This document shows, one piece after another, positions 1-8,815 of a DNA stretch of 53,985 bases (the stretch's first letter is position 1; each line of letters begins with the position of its first letter). Location of the stretch: assembly GCF_017815135.1 (NCBI RefSeq), contig NZ_JAGJCF010000025.1, forward strand, positions 1 to 53,985, read 5' to 3'. The notes under the pieces were generated by a model. It worked only from the letters and a program-made list of their open reading frames with translations, was not told the origin of the DNA and did not search any database. Both the position numbers and the translations under genes were made by a program. Source of the DNA: Jiella mangrovi. Its GTDB lineage: Bacteria; Pseudomonadota; Alphaproteobacteria; Rhizobiales; Rhizobiaceae.

Positions 1-93
1 ATGAGGTACGATCTGGGATATATCGACCTGGAACAGAGAACCTTGCAAACAATCGACAATCCGTTCGGCACGAGATTGTCACCCATGTCTTAG
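1..93 (+). CDS. IS481-like transposase, C-terminal end (partial)
   Basis: Frame 1 is open from the first base to a TAG at 91-93 and encodes about 30 residues, including YDLGYIDLEQ and NPFGTRLSPMS. This Y-D-L-G-(Y/F)-(F/I)-D ... N-P-F-G ... PMS ending is what I recall for the extreme C-terminus of IS481-family DDE transposases. The 5' part lies outside the window, so whether the element is intact cannot be judged. The repeats at 77-115 follow immediately, as expected near an insertion-sequence end. The assignment rests on a short tail only. Confidence 0.5.
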   Translation: MRYDLGYIDLEQRTLQTIDNPFGTRLSPMS

Positions 94-115
94 GAACGTT
101 CTGTCACCCATGTCT
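77..115 (+). repeat. 14-bp direct repeat at the probable IS end
   Basis: TGTCACCCATGTCT occurs at 77-90, overlapping the transposase stop codon, and again at 102-115, 25 bp apart. The second copy continues into CTCCGG. Placement right after a transposase C-terminus suggests terminal or subterminal IS sequence. The left end is not in the window, so the inverted-repeat relation cannot be tested here. Confidence 0.45.
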
Positions 116-136
116 CCGGGCCGGACAATTCCGAAC

Positions 137-212
137 TGGCGACCCCGGCAGGATTCGAACCTGCGACCATCGGCTTAGAAGGCCGGTGCTCTATCCACTG
201 AGCTACGGGGCC
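137..212 (-). tRNA. tRNA-Arg (anticodon UCU)
   Basis: On the minus strand a 76-nt cloverleaf is visible. The acceptor GGCCCCG pairs with CGGGGTC (one G-U), the D-arm reads GCTCAGTGGATAGAGC, the anticodon loop is CTTCTAA with anticodon TCT, the T-arm contains GGTTCGAATCC, and CCA is encoded. It reads AGA codons. It lies about 20 bp from the IS481-like end and just downstream of the NDUFS4-like gene on the same strand. Confidence 0.97.
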
Positions 213-232
213 GAAGCCGGTCCTGCCCGCCC

Positions 233-538
233 TCAGTGGGTCCAGGGCTGACGGCGATCGTATTTGAAGTTGTCGGCATAAGCGACCCGGGCCCGCTTCG
301 GCGCGTGGGCTTCCTCGACACGGTAGAGAATATCGTTGCGCTCGGCATATTCGATCGCCTGCTCCTTCGTTTCGAAGGTGAGGCGGACCTGCGAGCGCGT
401 GTCCTTGGAGGAGGTGTAGCCCATCAGCGGCTCGACCTCTTTCGGCGCTGCGGGCTCGAATTCGAGCATCCACAGACGCGTCTTCGCCTTCCCAGACTGC
501 ATGGCTGTACGAGATGGTCGAAAGATGCGTGCAACCAT
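233..538 (-). CDS. NDUFS4-like complex I accessory subunit (ETC complex I subunit family)
   Basis: This 101-residue protein has the conserved N-terminus ARIFRPSRTAMQSGKAKT followed by WMLEFEPA, then GYTSSKDTRSQVRLTFETKEQAIEYAE and a basic tail with NFKYDRRQPWTH. These features match the alphaproteobacterial homologue of mitochondrial NDUFS4 (18 kDa subunit), which stabilises the peripheral arm of NADH:ubiquinone oxidoreductase at the cytoplasmic face of the inner membrane. It is full length for the bacterial family and has no transmembrane segment. It stands alone between two tRNA genes, far from any nuo operon, as is usual for this accessory subunit. Confidence 0.9.
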   Translation of the reverse strand: MVARIFRPSRTAMQSGKAKTRLWMLEFEPAAPKEVEPLMGYTSSKDTRSQVRLTFETKEQAIEYAERNDILYRVEEAHAPKRARVAYADNFKYDRRQPWTH

Positions 539-585
539 GTGCGCCCTCGCTACGTCGCTGTCCCTTGCGACCGGACACCCGTGTT

Positions 586-662
<77 letters not shown>

Positions 663-792
663 CACACGGGGTGACCCGTTTCGCCAAAGCGGTCTGAAGG
701 GCTTTGGCTGCCAAGTCAAGCATCATCGTCGCCAGCGCAGCAACGATCGGGGGATGGGGCGGGAAAAACGCTGCCGGCCGACGACCATCGGC

Positions 793-1257
793 CTATTGCG
801 GCGGAATGACCTCGTTTTCCAGACGGTCGCCGATCGAGACGCCGTAACGGGCGGCAGCCCCGCCATTGAGTTCCAGCACATAGCGCACCGGCTCGCCCGA
901 GGGGATGATCGCCAGCGACAAAGGCTGGGCGTTGGTCTTGATCGTCACCACCTCGCCGGCCTCGTCCATGAACAGCATGTCGAGCGGAATCAGCGTGTTC
1001 TTCATCCACATCGCGACGTCGCGCGTCTCGTCGAAGCGAAACAGCATGCCCTGGTCCTGCGGCATTTCCGGGCGATTCATCAGGCCGACTTCCCGCTCCT
1101 TCGGCGTCAAGGCGAGCTCCACCATGATCTCGTGATCACCCGTCTTGGTGTGCAGCACCGCTTTCGACAGGTCGCCGGCCGCCCAGGCGAAGTAGCCGGC
1201 GGCCAGAATTGCCGCGATCGCCACGAGGCCGCCGGTCAAGAGTTTTCTGGAACGCAT
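793..1257 (-). CDS. DUF192 family exported protein
   Basis: The start at 1257 is set by GGAGGT six bases upstream. The longer in-frame ATG at 1305 lacks such a site. The 154-residue product begins MRSRKLLTGGLVAIAAILAAGYFAWAA in outline, a signal peptide or membrane anchor, followed by the DUF192 fold with LALTPKEREVGLMNR, a GMLFRFDE segment, MWMKNTLIPLDMLF and a C-terminal VLELNGGAAARYGVSIGD. The W-M-K-N-T-(x)-I-P-L-D motif is the family hallmark. DUF192 proteins have no established biochemical role. In many rhizobia a DUF192 gene lies next to the double cold-shock gene, as here. Confidence 0.88.
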   Translation of the reverse strand: MRSRKLLTGGLVAIAAILAAGYFAWAAGDLSKAVLHTKTGDHEIMVELALTPKEREVGLMNRPEMPQDQGMLFRFDETRDVAMWMKNTLIPLDMLFMDEAGEVVTIKTNAQPLSLAIIPSGEPVRYVLELNGGAAARYGVSIGDRLENEVIPPQ

Positions 1258-1545
1258 GCGACCTCCACGCTTTCGGCACGACCCGTTCAGTCCCCGCCCG
1301 AGCACACCTCATAAGGCGCCGGGCCGGCTACGGGCACGTCCGGTCGTCACTTTCATGCATTGTTTTTCGCCGAGATGCCAGCGCGTCGCGGCCGTTCGCT
1401 CGCGAGACTACGAGACTGCCGGACTGATTCCGTTTGCACTCCGCCTGGTCATGGTCGCTCGCCACGACCAGATACGTCCGAAGGACTCGTCGCTCGAAGG
1501 GTTTCGAGGCAACGAGAGGCGACAGGCGCGACGGTCGTCCCGCGA

Positions 1546-2121
1546 TCAGTGGACGGCCGGCCCGCTGCCGCTTGGCGTCTGGATTTCGGCGGCCATCAGC
1601 CCCTTGTCACCGGCGCCGAAGCGCACGAGGACTTCCTGGCCCGGCCGCAATTCGGACAGGCCGTAGCGTCGCAACGTCTCCATATGGACGAAAATGTCGG
1701 CCGTGCCGTCGCCGCGGGTGAGAAATCCGTATCCCCGCGTGCGGTTGAACCACTTGACCACGGCCGGAACGAGATCGCTGCTGGCGACGACGGTGGTGTG
1801 TGTGCGCGAGGGCGGGAGCTGCGCGGGATAAACCGCGGTGGAATGATCCATCGACAGGATCCGGAAGGCCTGCAGGCCCTTGTCGCCGCGCTGCACTTCG
1901 CAGACGAGACGTGCCCCCTCCGGCGCAGCCCCGTAACCGTCGCGGCGCAGGCAGGTAACGTGGAGAAGAATGTCTGGGCCGTCGTCGTCAGGGACGATGA
2001 AGCCGAACCCCTTCGACGCATCGAACCATTTGATATGTCCCGAAACGACGATGAGACCGACGTCACCGCTCGTCGCCGCATCATCGGAGGGACTGATCCG
2101 TGTCGAAAGTCTTTCCGGCAT
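1546..2121 (-). CDS. Double cold-shock domain protein
   Basis: The 191-residue protein has two cold-shock domains. The first covers about residues 25-92, with [19 protein letters not shown] (RNP1-like KGFGFI). The second covers about 118-185, with [19 protein letters not shown] and [13 protein letters not shown]. Each is a five-stranded OB-fold that binds single-stranded nucleic acid, so a cytoplasmic RNA-binding or chaperone role is expected. Tandem-CSD proteins of this length are typical of Hyphomicrobiales. The DUF192 gene follows on the same strand after 288 bp, so separate promoters are possible. Confidence 0.93.
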   Translation of the reverse strand: MPERLSTRISPSDDAATSGDVGLIVVSGHIKWFDASKGFGFIVPDDDGPDILLHVTCLRRDGYGAAPEGARLVCEVQRGDKGLQAFRILSMDHSTAVYPAQLPPSRTHTTVVASSDLVPAVVKWFNRTRGYGFLTRGDGTADIFVHMETLRRYGLSELRPGQEVLVRFGAGDKGLMAAEIQTPSGSGPAVH

Positions 2122-2464
2122 CCGGGGGTTCCGCCTTTTACGCCAACCGAATCGCGAGCCACAAACTTAGCATTAACTGTCCCATGTGCGGCAAGAGGCC
2201 GTAGGGTAAAATAGGGTTTTTCGACAGAAATCATGAGATTTCTCGACTATTGCAAATGATGCTGCAGGCTTACAAGCAACGCGCCGGCCGCCGCTCACCC
2301 TCGCCAAGCACTGCCGATGCGCGTGGTTTATCGACTTCATTGCCGACCAACGAACTACTCGGCGCGTCACGATCTCTCCCGCTTGCTGCGGCTGAGGAAC
2401 CAAGCTGATCTTCCGCGAGTTCTCTTGGCTGGGCACAGCAGAACCCAAAACCGGGAGAAACGCC
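2122..2464. other. Divergent intergenic region with an 18-bp near-palindrome
   Basis: This 343-bp region separates the divergent cold-shock and exported-protein genes and must hold both promoters. It contains AGAAATC (2226-2232) and GATTTCT (2237-2243), a 7-bp inverted repeat around ATGA, about 105 bp upstream of the cold-shock start. It could be an operator or a 5'-UTR hairpin. I see no convincing gene in it: the long minus-strand frame crossing it is a shadow of the gene at 2465. Confidence 0.4.
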
Positions 2465-2986
2465 ATGAAAAAGTTCATGATTTTCGCATCCGCCCTCACC
2501 ATCTCCGCCGCCGGCCTCGGCGCTAGCGGCGCCTGGGCCGATTGCGCATCCGACCTAAAGGCCATGCGTTCTGAAATGGGACAGCAGAGTTCGACGCAGA
2601 CGGCATCGACCATGTCCGGCGAGCAGTCCGGCTCGACCACGTCCTCGCCATCGAACGGCAATGAAACGGCGCAGAACGCGACCGGCGAGTTGAGCGGCGT
2701 CGCCCCGACGTCGGCCTTGGGCGAGGTCGCCGGCGGCAACCAGACGTCGGCCGACAAGAAGGCCGAAGAAGTCGATCAGAACGCCATGAGCGGCTCCAGC
2801 CAGTCCGACACGGCCTCGACCGACGACAGCCAGATGTCGACGGCTTCGACCTCGCCCAACGCGGGCGGCGGAGAGGAGAAGAGCCAGATGAGGACCGCCC
2901 ATCTCGAAGCAGCCCAGTCGGCTCTCGACGCAGGTGACGAACAGGCCTGCATGGCCGCACTCGAGGCCGCCAGGTCGGCGAACTGA
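2465..2986 (+). CDS. Exported Ser/Thr/Asn-rich protein of unknown function
   Basis: I do not recognise a named family. The 173-residue product starts with a clear signal peptide (MKKFMIFASALTISAAGLGASGAWA, cleavage after AWA). A low-complexity stretch rich in Ser, Thr, Gln and Asn runs from about residue 40 to 135, and the short helical C-terminus HLEAAQSALDAGDEQACMAALE carries one Cys. A second Cys lies just after the signal peptide in ADCASDL, so the two could form a disulfide in the periplasm. GGGAG upstream supports the ATG. A strong terminator follows at 3044, so the gene is monocistronic. Confidence 0.75.
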   Translation: MKKFMIFASALTISAAGLGASGAWADCASDLKAMRSEMGQQSSTQTASTMSGEQSGSTTSSPSNGNETAQNATGELSGVAPTSALGEVAGGNQTSADKKAEEVDQNAMSGSSQSDTASTDDSQMSTASTSPNAGGGEEKSQMRTAHLEAAQSALDAGDEQACMAALEAARSAN

Positions 2987-3360
2987 CCAGACCGCGCCGC
3001 GCGGCGATCCGAACGGGTCGCCGCGGATGAAACCGGATCGGTCGCGGGGGCTCGCCGGCCCCCGCTTTTCTCGTGCGGTGGCGATGGCGGCCCGCATTTG
3101 GCAGCCGTGCCGCGCCGCGCCGAGTTCTCATGCCGGTTTTATCACTTCAACACACACAGTCTGACGGCATGGCGAAAGGACTTGGCACGAAAGGATGCGG
3201 CGCTAACCTTTCATGCGGCCGTCGCTCGCCCGGGGCAGCGCCGGCCAGCCGGAGTTTTACGGGCCCGTCCTTGCTCGATCACGAGATGGGGCCGGGTTGA
3301 CGACGTCTCAAGCGCGTGAAGAGACCGCGCCTGGCGTCAACGAAAGATCAGGAGCCGAGA
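2987..3360. other. Intergenic region without a visible gene
   Basis: Apart from the terminator at 3044-3069, this stretch shows no ribosome-binding site followed by a plausible protein on either strand. It presumably carries the glyoxalase promoter in its second half. Confidence 0.5.
3044..3069 (+). terminator. Rho-independent terminator
   Basis: GCGGGGGC (3044-3051), a six-base loop and GCCCCCGC (3058-3065) form a perfect 8-bp stem followed directly by TTTT. It lies 58 bp after the stop of the exported protein gene. Confidence 0.85.
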
Positions 3361-3801
3361 ATGCGATATCTCCACACGATGGTCCGGATCACGGACATCG
3401 ACCAATCCCTCGATTTTTACTGCAACAAGTTCGGCCTCGTCGAAACCCGGCGCATGGACAGCGAAAACGGCCGCTACACGCTGATCTTCCTGGCCGCGCC
3501 CGGTGACATGCCGGAAGCGGCAGAGACCAAGGCTCCGCTGATGGAACTCACTTACAACTGGGATCCGGAAGACTACAGTGGCGGCCGCAATTTCGGTCAC
3601 CTCGCCTTCGAGGTCGATGATATCTACGCGACCTGCCAGAAGCTGATGGACGCAGGCGTCACGATCAATCGTCCGCCCCGCGATGGACGGATGGCTTTCG
3701 TGAAGTCGCCCGACGACATCTCCTTCGAACTGCTTCAGAAAGGCGATGCGAAGGAACCGGCGGAACCCTGGGCGTCGATGGAGAATACCGGCAGCTGGTG
3801 A
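3361..3801 (+). CDS. gloA: Lactoylglutathione lyase (glyoxalase I)
   Basis: The start is the ATG preceded by AGGAG eight bases away. The 146-residue protein is a single VOC-fold glyoxalase I. It has [20 protein letters not shown] with the first metal His, MELTYNWD with Glu, [10 protein letters not shown] with the second His, and ISFELLQK with the last Glu, matching the H/E/H/E metal set. It should convert the methylglyoxal-glutathione hemithioacetal to S-lactoylglutathione in the cytoplasm. The length fits the short Ni/Co-type bacterial enzymes. The last 25 residues are a variable polar tail. The gene stands alone. Confidence 0.92.
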   Translation: MRYLHTMVRITDIDQSLDFYCNKFGLVETRRMDSENGRYTLIFLAAPGDMPEAAETKAPLMELTYNWDPEDYSGGRNFGHLAFEVDDIYATCQKLMDAGVTINRPPRDGRMAFVKSPDDISFELLQKGDAKEPAEPWASMENTGSW

Positions 3802-4043
3802 AACGACTCGCCACAAACGTGAAAAGACTGTAAACGTCCTGAGGACACATTGTGGCCGTATAGATCGCCACGACGTTGCGTCAGATCGCTGCGGACATTT
3901 CGCAGGCCTCGATGGGGATCGAGGCATTTGGCGCAAGCAGGGCACCGGGTTCGGCTGCTAGGCCGGCCCGGAACAGCAATCGGCGGCACGGACCGCTTGG
4001 GGGATGACGGGTGGAGATCTTGCCCGTCGCGGAGAGGGAAAAC

Positions 4044-5090
4044 TTGACGACCATGTCTGAGGTCGCCACGGGCCGCGTTTTCAGCCGAACCTTTTTTGCC
4101 GGTGCGCTGCTTGCAGCCATGCCGTTTTTCGCGTCTTGCGTTTCGGCCGTCGATGATACCTCGGCCTTTGGTTTTGCCGGAGCGTCCTCGAGCGCACCAT
4201 CTGACGGCGACGATACCGAGACGGTGACGGCCTCTGGCGCCGACGGCGCGCCGGACGACGCAGCCAAGACGGCCGCAAACGGCGAGGCTTCCGACGCTTC
4301 GGCTCCGGCGGGCGGGGCGAGCATTGCCGACAACGATGCCGGGGCGGACGAGAGCCCGGCATCGCCCTCGACACTTCGAGACAGGATGACCAAGGCCCGT
4401 CCGGTCGCGGCCTATGCCGGCGGCTCTGTCACCGAAGGCGACGCGGTTGCGGCCGAAGAGACCGCCGCCCGCCCAGCGCAGACATCGCTGTTTGCATCGC
4501 TATTCGCCAAGGAGAAGGCGCGCACGCCGATCGCCAACGCCAGCAAGGGCAAAAGCCGCCGCGTCATCCTCAGGCACGACGAACAGACCGCCTCCGACGG
4601 CGGACTGTCCGACCTGCCGGGCGTCGATCCTTCCTCGCTGTTCGAAATCGGCCAGAAGGCTTCCGCCAACGAGGACGCAATCGACGACGTCATGTCGACC
4701 TATCGCGTCGCCTCGCTCGGAGGCTTAGCGCGTCTTTCGCCCAATGGTCTCAGCATCGCGCGTGACGACGTCCAGACCTCGTGCTTCCCATCCGACCTCG
4801 TCGCGCAGATACGCGCGATCGAGCGGCGCTTCGGCGCCAAGGCGGTCATCACCTCGGGCTATCGCAGCCCGACCCACAACGCCCGCGTCAACGGCGCGCG
4901 TCGCTCCCAGCACATGGGCTGCAAGGCGGCCGATCTCTACGTGCCGGGCGCCGATTCGAAGGCGGTCGCCGCTTACGTTCGCGCCCTGCCCGGCCGCGGC
5001 GGTGTCGGCACCTATTGCCACACCCAGGCCATCCACATCGATGTCGGCCCGAAACGCGACTGGAACTGGCGCTGCCGCCGGCGCAAATAG
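4044..5090 (+). CDS. YcbK/DUF882-type peptidase M15 family protein, probable lipoprotein
   Basis: The C-terminal 110 residues form a peptidase M15 (DUF882-like) domain: CFPSDLVAQIRAIERRFG, then SGYRSPTHNARVNGARRSQH, then KAADLYV, and finally AIHIDVGPKRDW. These supply the His-x6-Asp ... His zinc ligands of the D,D-carboxypeptidase fold, so cleavage of peptidoglycan peptides is likely. The N-terminus has a signal sequence ending MPFFASC, a degenerate lipobox, and a long Ala/Ser/Asp-rich linker to about residue 230. A TTG at 4044 has GGAGAGGG five bases upstream. The ATG at 4053 and a GTG at 4011 are alternatives. Confidence 0.82.
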   Translation: MTTMSEVATGRVFSRTFFAGALLAAMPFFASCVSAVDDTSAFGFAGASSSAPSDGDDTETVTASGADGAPDDAAKTAANGEASDASAPAGGASIADNDAGADESPASPSTLRDRMTKARPVAAYAGGSVTEGDAVAAEETAARPAQTSLFASLFAKEKARTPIANASKGKSRRVILRHDEQTASDGGLSDLPGVDPSSLFEIGQKASANEDAIDDVMSTYRVASLGGLARLSPNGLSIARDDVQTSCFPSDLVAQIRAIERRFGAKAVITSGYRSPTHNARVNGARRSQHMGCKAADLYVPGADSKAVAAYVRALPGRGGVGTYCHTQAIHIDVGPKRDWNWRCRRRK

Positions 5091-5381
5091 CTGCGAGCCG
5101 GAACCTACCGGCAATCAGACCGTGGCCCGCCGCCAGCGCGCCGCAGCGGCGTCGCGACGCACCCCAAGCGACTTTGGCGTCCGCCAGGCGCCCGGTATCC
5201 GGCCACGGCCCTCGCCCATATCCTATCAGTCTGCGCCTCACGCTGGCCGCTCAGACCGGCCATTTCATGCCGCCAAATCCGTGACACCGCGCCCTCGCAT
5301 CGTCACCGGAAGATCGCGCGTCGAAAAACCACGCGCCCTCGCTTGCGAACTGCGAGAATCATCCGTATACACCGCGTCGCC

Positions 5382-5457
5382 GCGCCCATCGTCTAGCGGT
5401 CTAGGACGCCGCCCTTTCACGGCGGAAACACGGGTTCGAGTCCCGTTGGGCGTACCA
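5382..5457 (+). tRNA. tRNA-Glu (anticodon UUC)
   Basis: This is a 76-nt tRNA. The acceptor GCGCCCA pairs with TGGGCGT, the D-arm is CGTCTAGCGGTCTAGGACG, the anticodon loop CTTTCAC carries TTC, the T-arm has GGGTTCGAGTCCC, and CCA is encoded. It reads GAA/GAG codons. Confidence 0.97.
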
Positions 5458-5542
5458 TCTCCCCTGTCGTAACAGCACCACATCGCCTGCCGGCATCGGG
5501 CGATGCTGTCGCGACCGAGAAATATATCGTACATCGCTGCGC

Positions 5543-6403
5543 ATGAACGGAATCACCGCAATGCTGATCCAGCCGGATGAACTCGACCAGAAGCGCGGCT
5601 CGGACGATCTGGTCGTTCTCGACTGTGCATGGTCCGCGCCGGAGCTCGGACGGACGGGCAAGGAGGCGTTCTACGCCGAACACATTCCCGGCGCCCGCCA
5701 TTTCGATCTGGAGGCCGCGTCTGATCCGGCGTCTGCCTATCCGAACATGATGCCGAGCCCCGATCATTTCGCCGAAGTCGTCGGCGCGCTCGGCATCGGC
5801 AATCAGACCGAGGTGGTGATCTACGACGGGAGCTACGTTTCGGCCCGGGTGTTCTGGATGTTCCGGCGGTTCGGCCATGAGCGGGTGTCGATCCTCGATG
5901 GCGGGCTCAAACGCTGGAAAGCCGAAGGCCGGCCGCTCGAGGCCGGTGATCCGGCCCCCTTCCTGCCAAAGACCTACGAAGCGAAAGAGCCGGACGAGGA
6001 TATCGCCGAATGGCCCGACGTGCTGGCGGCGCTGAGAGAGGGTAGTGCCCAGGTGGTCGATGCCCGCACGAAGGAACGCTTCACCGGCGCCCTGCCGTCG
6101 GGCTATCCAGGCCTTGCCAGCGGCCACATGCCCGGCGCCATCAGCCTGCCATGGTCGACGATGATCGATCAGCAGCCGCCCTATCGCTTCAAGAGCGCCG
6201 AGGAAGCGGAGGCTGCGTTCCGGGCAGCCGGCGTCGATCCGGACAAGCCCATCATCGCGACCTGCGGGTCGGGCGTGACCGCCGCGGTCCTCGCTCTGCA
6301 GCTGACGCGGATGGGGCGGACTGGGTGGCTCGTCTATGACGGCTCCTGGAACGAATGGGGGCGCCGGCCGGACCTGCCCCGCTCCTCGCTCGGGACCGAC
6401 TGA
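5543..6403 (+). CDS. sseA: 3-mercaptopyruvate sulfurtransferase
   Basis: The 286-residue protein has two rhodanese domains. The N-terminal inactive one covers about residues 8-130, with HIPGARHFDLEAASDP and VVIYDGSYVSARVFWMF. The catalytic C-terminal one covers about 155-280 and includes GHMPGAISLPW. The active loop is CGSGVTA with Cys241, the signature of mercaptopyruvate rather than thiosulfate sulfurtransferases. It transfers sulfur from 3-mercaptopyruvate to thiols or cyanide. No strong Shine-Dalgarno sequence decides between the ATG at 5543 and an in-frame ATG at 5561. It is probably transcribed alone. Confidence 0.92.
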   Translation: MNGITAMLIQPDELDQKRGSDDLVVLDCAWSAPELGRTGKEAFYAEHIPGARHFDLEAASDPASAYPNMMPSPDHFAEVVGALGIGNQTEVVIYDGSYVSARVFWMFRRFGHERVSILDGGLKRWKAEGRPLEAGDPAPFLPKTYEAKEPDEDIAEWPDVLAALREGSAQVVDARTKERFTGALPSGYPGLASGHMPGAISLPWSTMIDQQPPYRFKSAEEAEAAFRAAGVDPDKPIIATCGSGVTAAVLALQLTRMGRTGWLVYDGSWNEWGRRPDLPRSSLGTD

Positions 6404-6458
6404 CGCAACATTTCGTCCCGGCCCGGATCCGAACGAGATCTGTGTCGCGCAGCCGCCC

Positions 6459-7187
6459 TCAGGCGACGCCTGCCGCATCGCGGCGGGCGATTGCCTTCAG
6501 AACGCTCTTGGCGCCGTCGTCGATGGCGTGTTCGATCGCCTGACGCGCCGCTTCGGGCTCCCGCGCGCGAAGCGCCTTCAGAAGATCGTCGTAGTTGCCG
6601 TGTTCGGTGATCGCGGCATTGTCGCCGTCATAGAGATAGTTGAAGCCCGGCCCCGCCTTCAGCCAGAGCATCTCGATCACAGCCAGGAGGGTCGGCATCT
6701 GCGCCGCCTGATAGAGCGCGAATCGGAATTCCTTGTTGAGCGTCAAAGCCAGATGCGGGTCCGCAGCGGCCTTCGCGGCGAGATAGCGCGCCAGCAATCC
6801 CTCCATCGTGGCCAGCTCCTCCGGCGAAATCCGCAGCGCGGAATTAGCCGCGGCCAGCCCCTCGACGGATTTTCGGACCTCGCAGATCTCGCAATACTGA
6901 TCACCGTCCAGCTTCGGGACCCTGAAGGATTGTGACGGCTCGGCCGTCAGGACACCGGATGCGACAAAGCGCACCAGCGCTTCGCGAACAGGGGTGATGC
7001 TCATGCCGAGCTGCTCGGCGAGGTCGCGCGTCACGAGCCGTGTGCCCGGCTTGAGCCGCCCCTCGATCAGCGCCTGACGCAGAACATCTTCCACGTAGGT
7101 CACAAGGCTCTTGCGCGGCGCGGTTGCGAGCGACGTCAACCCGGCCCCTGTCATGTTTTTCAATCCCGATGCCTCATCTTCGATCAT
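6459..7187 (-). CDS. GntR-family regulator with FCD ligand domain
   Basis: The 242-residue protein has a winged helix-turn-helix near residues 25-90, with EGRLKPGTRLVTRDLAEQLG, ITPVREALVRFVASGVLT and SQSFRVPKL. An all-helical FCD effector domain follows (about 95-225), with EICEVRKSVEGLAAANSA and a late IEHAIDDG. The usual NxxFH metal His of FCD domains reads NKEFR here, so metal binding may be altered. I chose the ATG at 7187 because the longer frame to 7331 runs through the divergent promoter. The ATG at 7154 is another option. It is divergent from the transporter operon, with a palindromic AT-rich site between them, and is probably the local substrate-responsive repressor. Confidence 0.9.
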   Translation of the reverse strand: MIEDEASGLKNMTGAGLTSLATAPRKSLVTYVEDVLRQALIEGRLKPGTRLVTRDLAEQLGMSITPVREALVRFVASGVLTAEPSQSFRVPKLDGDQYCEICEVRKSVEGLAAANSALRISPEELATMEGLLARYLAAKAAADPHLALTLNKEFRFALYQAAQMPTLLAVIEMLWLKAGPGFNYLYDGDNAAITEHGNYDDLLKALRAREPEAARQAIEHAIDDGAKSVLKAIARRDAAGVA

Positions 7188-7218
7188 CGTTGCCACCAGC
7201 GTATCTCTTGCGCAATGT

Positions 7219-7234
7219 GATATATCATATATTC
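7219..7234 (+). promoter_or_regulatory. Probable GntR-regulator operator, site 1
   Basis: GATATATCATATATTC lies between the divergent regulator and binding-protein genes. Its reverse complement, GAATATATGATATATC, matches the site at 15724-15739 at 15 of 16 positions, and both are imperfect palindromes in otherwise GC-rich DNA. The placement and the match imply binding by the adjacent FCD regulator. The binding itself is inferred. Confidence 0.6.
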
Positions 7235-7312
7235 TTTCACCGTTGCGATCCGTCCCGTTCCCGCGCAATGTTGCAGGTACACCACTAGGAGATGCTAGGA
7301 GATGCGTTTGCC

Positions 7313-8812
7313 ATGGTAAACTTAAGAACATTCGTACTGGCCGTCGCAGCGCTCGTGCTGCCGTTATCGACAGCCGCCGCCGCGCAAAACGAAATCACCA
7401 TCGCCAGGTCCGTTTCGACGACCGCGATGGATCCGGGCTTCCTGCGCGAGGCCGCAACCATCGTCGACAACATCTTCGACACGCTCGTCATGCGCGACGA
7501 CGATATGAAACTCGTACCGGGTCTCGCCGATTCATGGAAGGCGATAGATGACACAACCTGGCAGTTCAATCTGCGGCACGGCGTGAAATTCCACGACGGC
7601 GAGGACTTCAACGCCGATGCGGTCAAGTTCACCATCGACCGCATTCTCGATCCCGCCGCGAACTCGCCGACGATCTCCTATATCCGCACCATCGCCAGCG
7701 TCGAGGTCGTCGATCCCTACACGGTGCGCATCAAGACCAACGGCCCCGATCCTCTGCTGCCGACGCGCATGAGCCGTTATCCGACCTATATCGTGCCGCC
7801 GAAATACGTCCAGAAGGTCGGAAACGACGTCTTTGCAAGGAAGCCGGTCGGGACGGGACCCTACAAGTTCGTCGAATTCATCCCGGACCAGCACGTCATT
7901 CTCGAAGCCAATGAAGACTACTGGCGTGGCAAGCCGTCCATCAAGAAGGTCACCTGGCGGGCAATTCCCGACGGCACGGCGCGGGTGACGGCCCTGATCA
8001 CCGGAGAAGCCGATCTCGTCGAGAACGTCCCGGTCGATCTCGCGCCGATGATCGAGCAGAGCCCGGATGCCGATCTCGTCCAGGTCAAGAATGGCGGGCT
8101 GACCATCTATCTCGGCCTCGTCATGAAGGACAAGCCTCTCGACAACGTCAAGGTGCGGCAGGCGCTGGACGCCGCGATCGATCGCAAGGGCATCGTCGAC
8201 AACATCCTGCGCGGCATGGCGACGCCCAAGGGCACGCAGGTCGGACCCGCCGATTTCGGCTATCTCGACATCCCGCCGACGAAATACGATCCGCAAAAGG
8301 CCAAAGAGCTGCTCAAGGAAGCCGGCTATCCGGACGGCTTCTCGATCAAGATGCAGTCGTCCCACCGCTACATGAAGGACGGTGAGGTCGCGCAGGCGAT
8401 CGCCCAGCAGTTCGGCGACATCGGCGTCAAGGTCGATCAGGAAGTGCTCGACTGGTCCGTCTACACGCAGCAGGTTCCGCGCAAGGGCCCGATCTTCATG
8501 CTGGGATGGGGATCGACCCAGACACTCGATGCGGACGCCGCCATCTACGCCATCATGAGGAGTGGCGAGCCCTATTCGACCGCCGATGTCCCCGAACTCG
8601 ACAAGCTGCTCGACGAGAGTCGCAAGATTGTCAATCCGGCGGCGCGCGAAAAGGTTCTCCACGAGGTGCAGAAGGTCGCGGCCGAGACGGTCCCGCTTCT
8701 GACGCTCTACCAGGAAGATTCGCTTTACGGCAAAGCCAAGGACGTGGTCTTCGCGGGCCGTCAGGATGCTCGCATCCCGGTGTTCGACATCAAGCTGAAA
8801 TCCGCCGAATAG
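7313..8812 (+). CDS. ABC transporter periplasmic binding protein, dipeptide/nickel (SBP_bac_5) type
   Basis: The product, about 499 residues, has a signal peptide (MVNLRTFVLAVAALVLPLSTAAAA). The family-5 fold follows with DSWKAIDDTTWQFNLRHGVKFHDG, RKPVGTGPYKF, DYWRGKPSIKKVTWR and VRQALDAAIDRKGIV. It should capture a peptide-like or opine-like solute in the periplasm and deliver it to the DppC/DppB pair directly downstream. I prefer the ATG at 7313, with AGGAG upstream and a proper signal peptide start, over the ATG at 7292, where AGGAG abuts the codon. It is first in a + strand operon that runs to 12916. The substrate is not readable from the sequence. Confidence 0.9.
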   Translation: MVNLRTFVLAVAALVLPLSTAAAAQNEITIARSVSTTAMDPGFLREAATIVDNIFDTLVMRDDDMKLVPGLADSWKAIDDTTWQFNLRHGVKFHDGEDFNADAVKFTIDRILDPAANSPTISYIRTIASVEVVDPYTVRIKTNGPDPLLPTRMSRYPTYIVPPKYVQKVGNDVFARKPVGTGPYKFVEFIPDQHVILEANEDYWRGKPSIKKVTWRAIPDGTARVTALITGEADLVENVPVDLAPMIEQSPDADLVQVKNGGLTIYLGLVMKDKPLDNVKVRQALDAAIDRKGIVDNILRGMATPKGTQVGPADFGYLDIPPTKYDPQKAKELLKEAGYPDGFSIKMQSSHRYMKDGEVAQAIAQQFGDIGVKVDQEVLDWSVYTQQVPRKGPIFMLGWGSTQTLDADAAIYAIMRSGEPYSTADVPELDKLLDESRKIVNPAAREKVLHEVQKVAAETVPLLTLYQEDSLYGKAKDVVFAGRQDARIPVFDIKLKSAE

Positions 8813-8815
8813 TCG

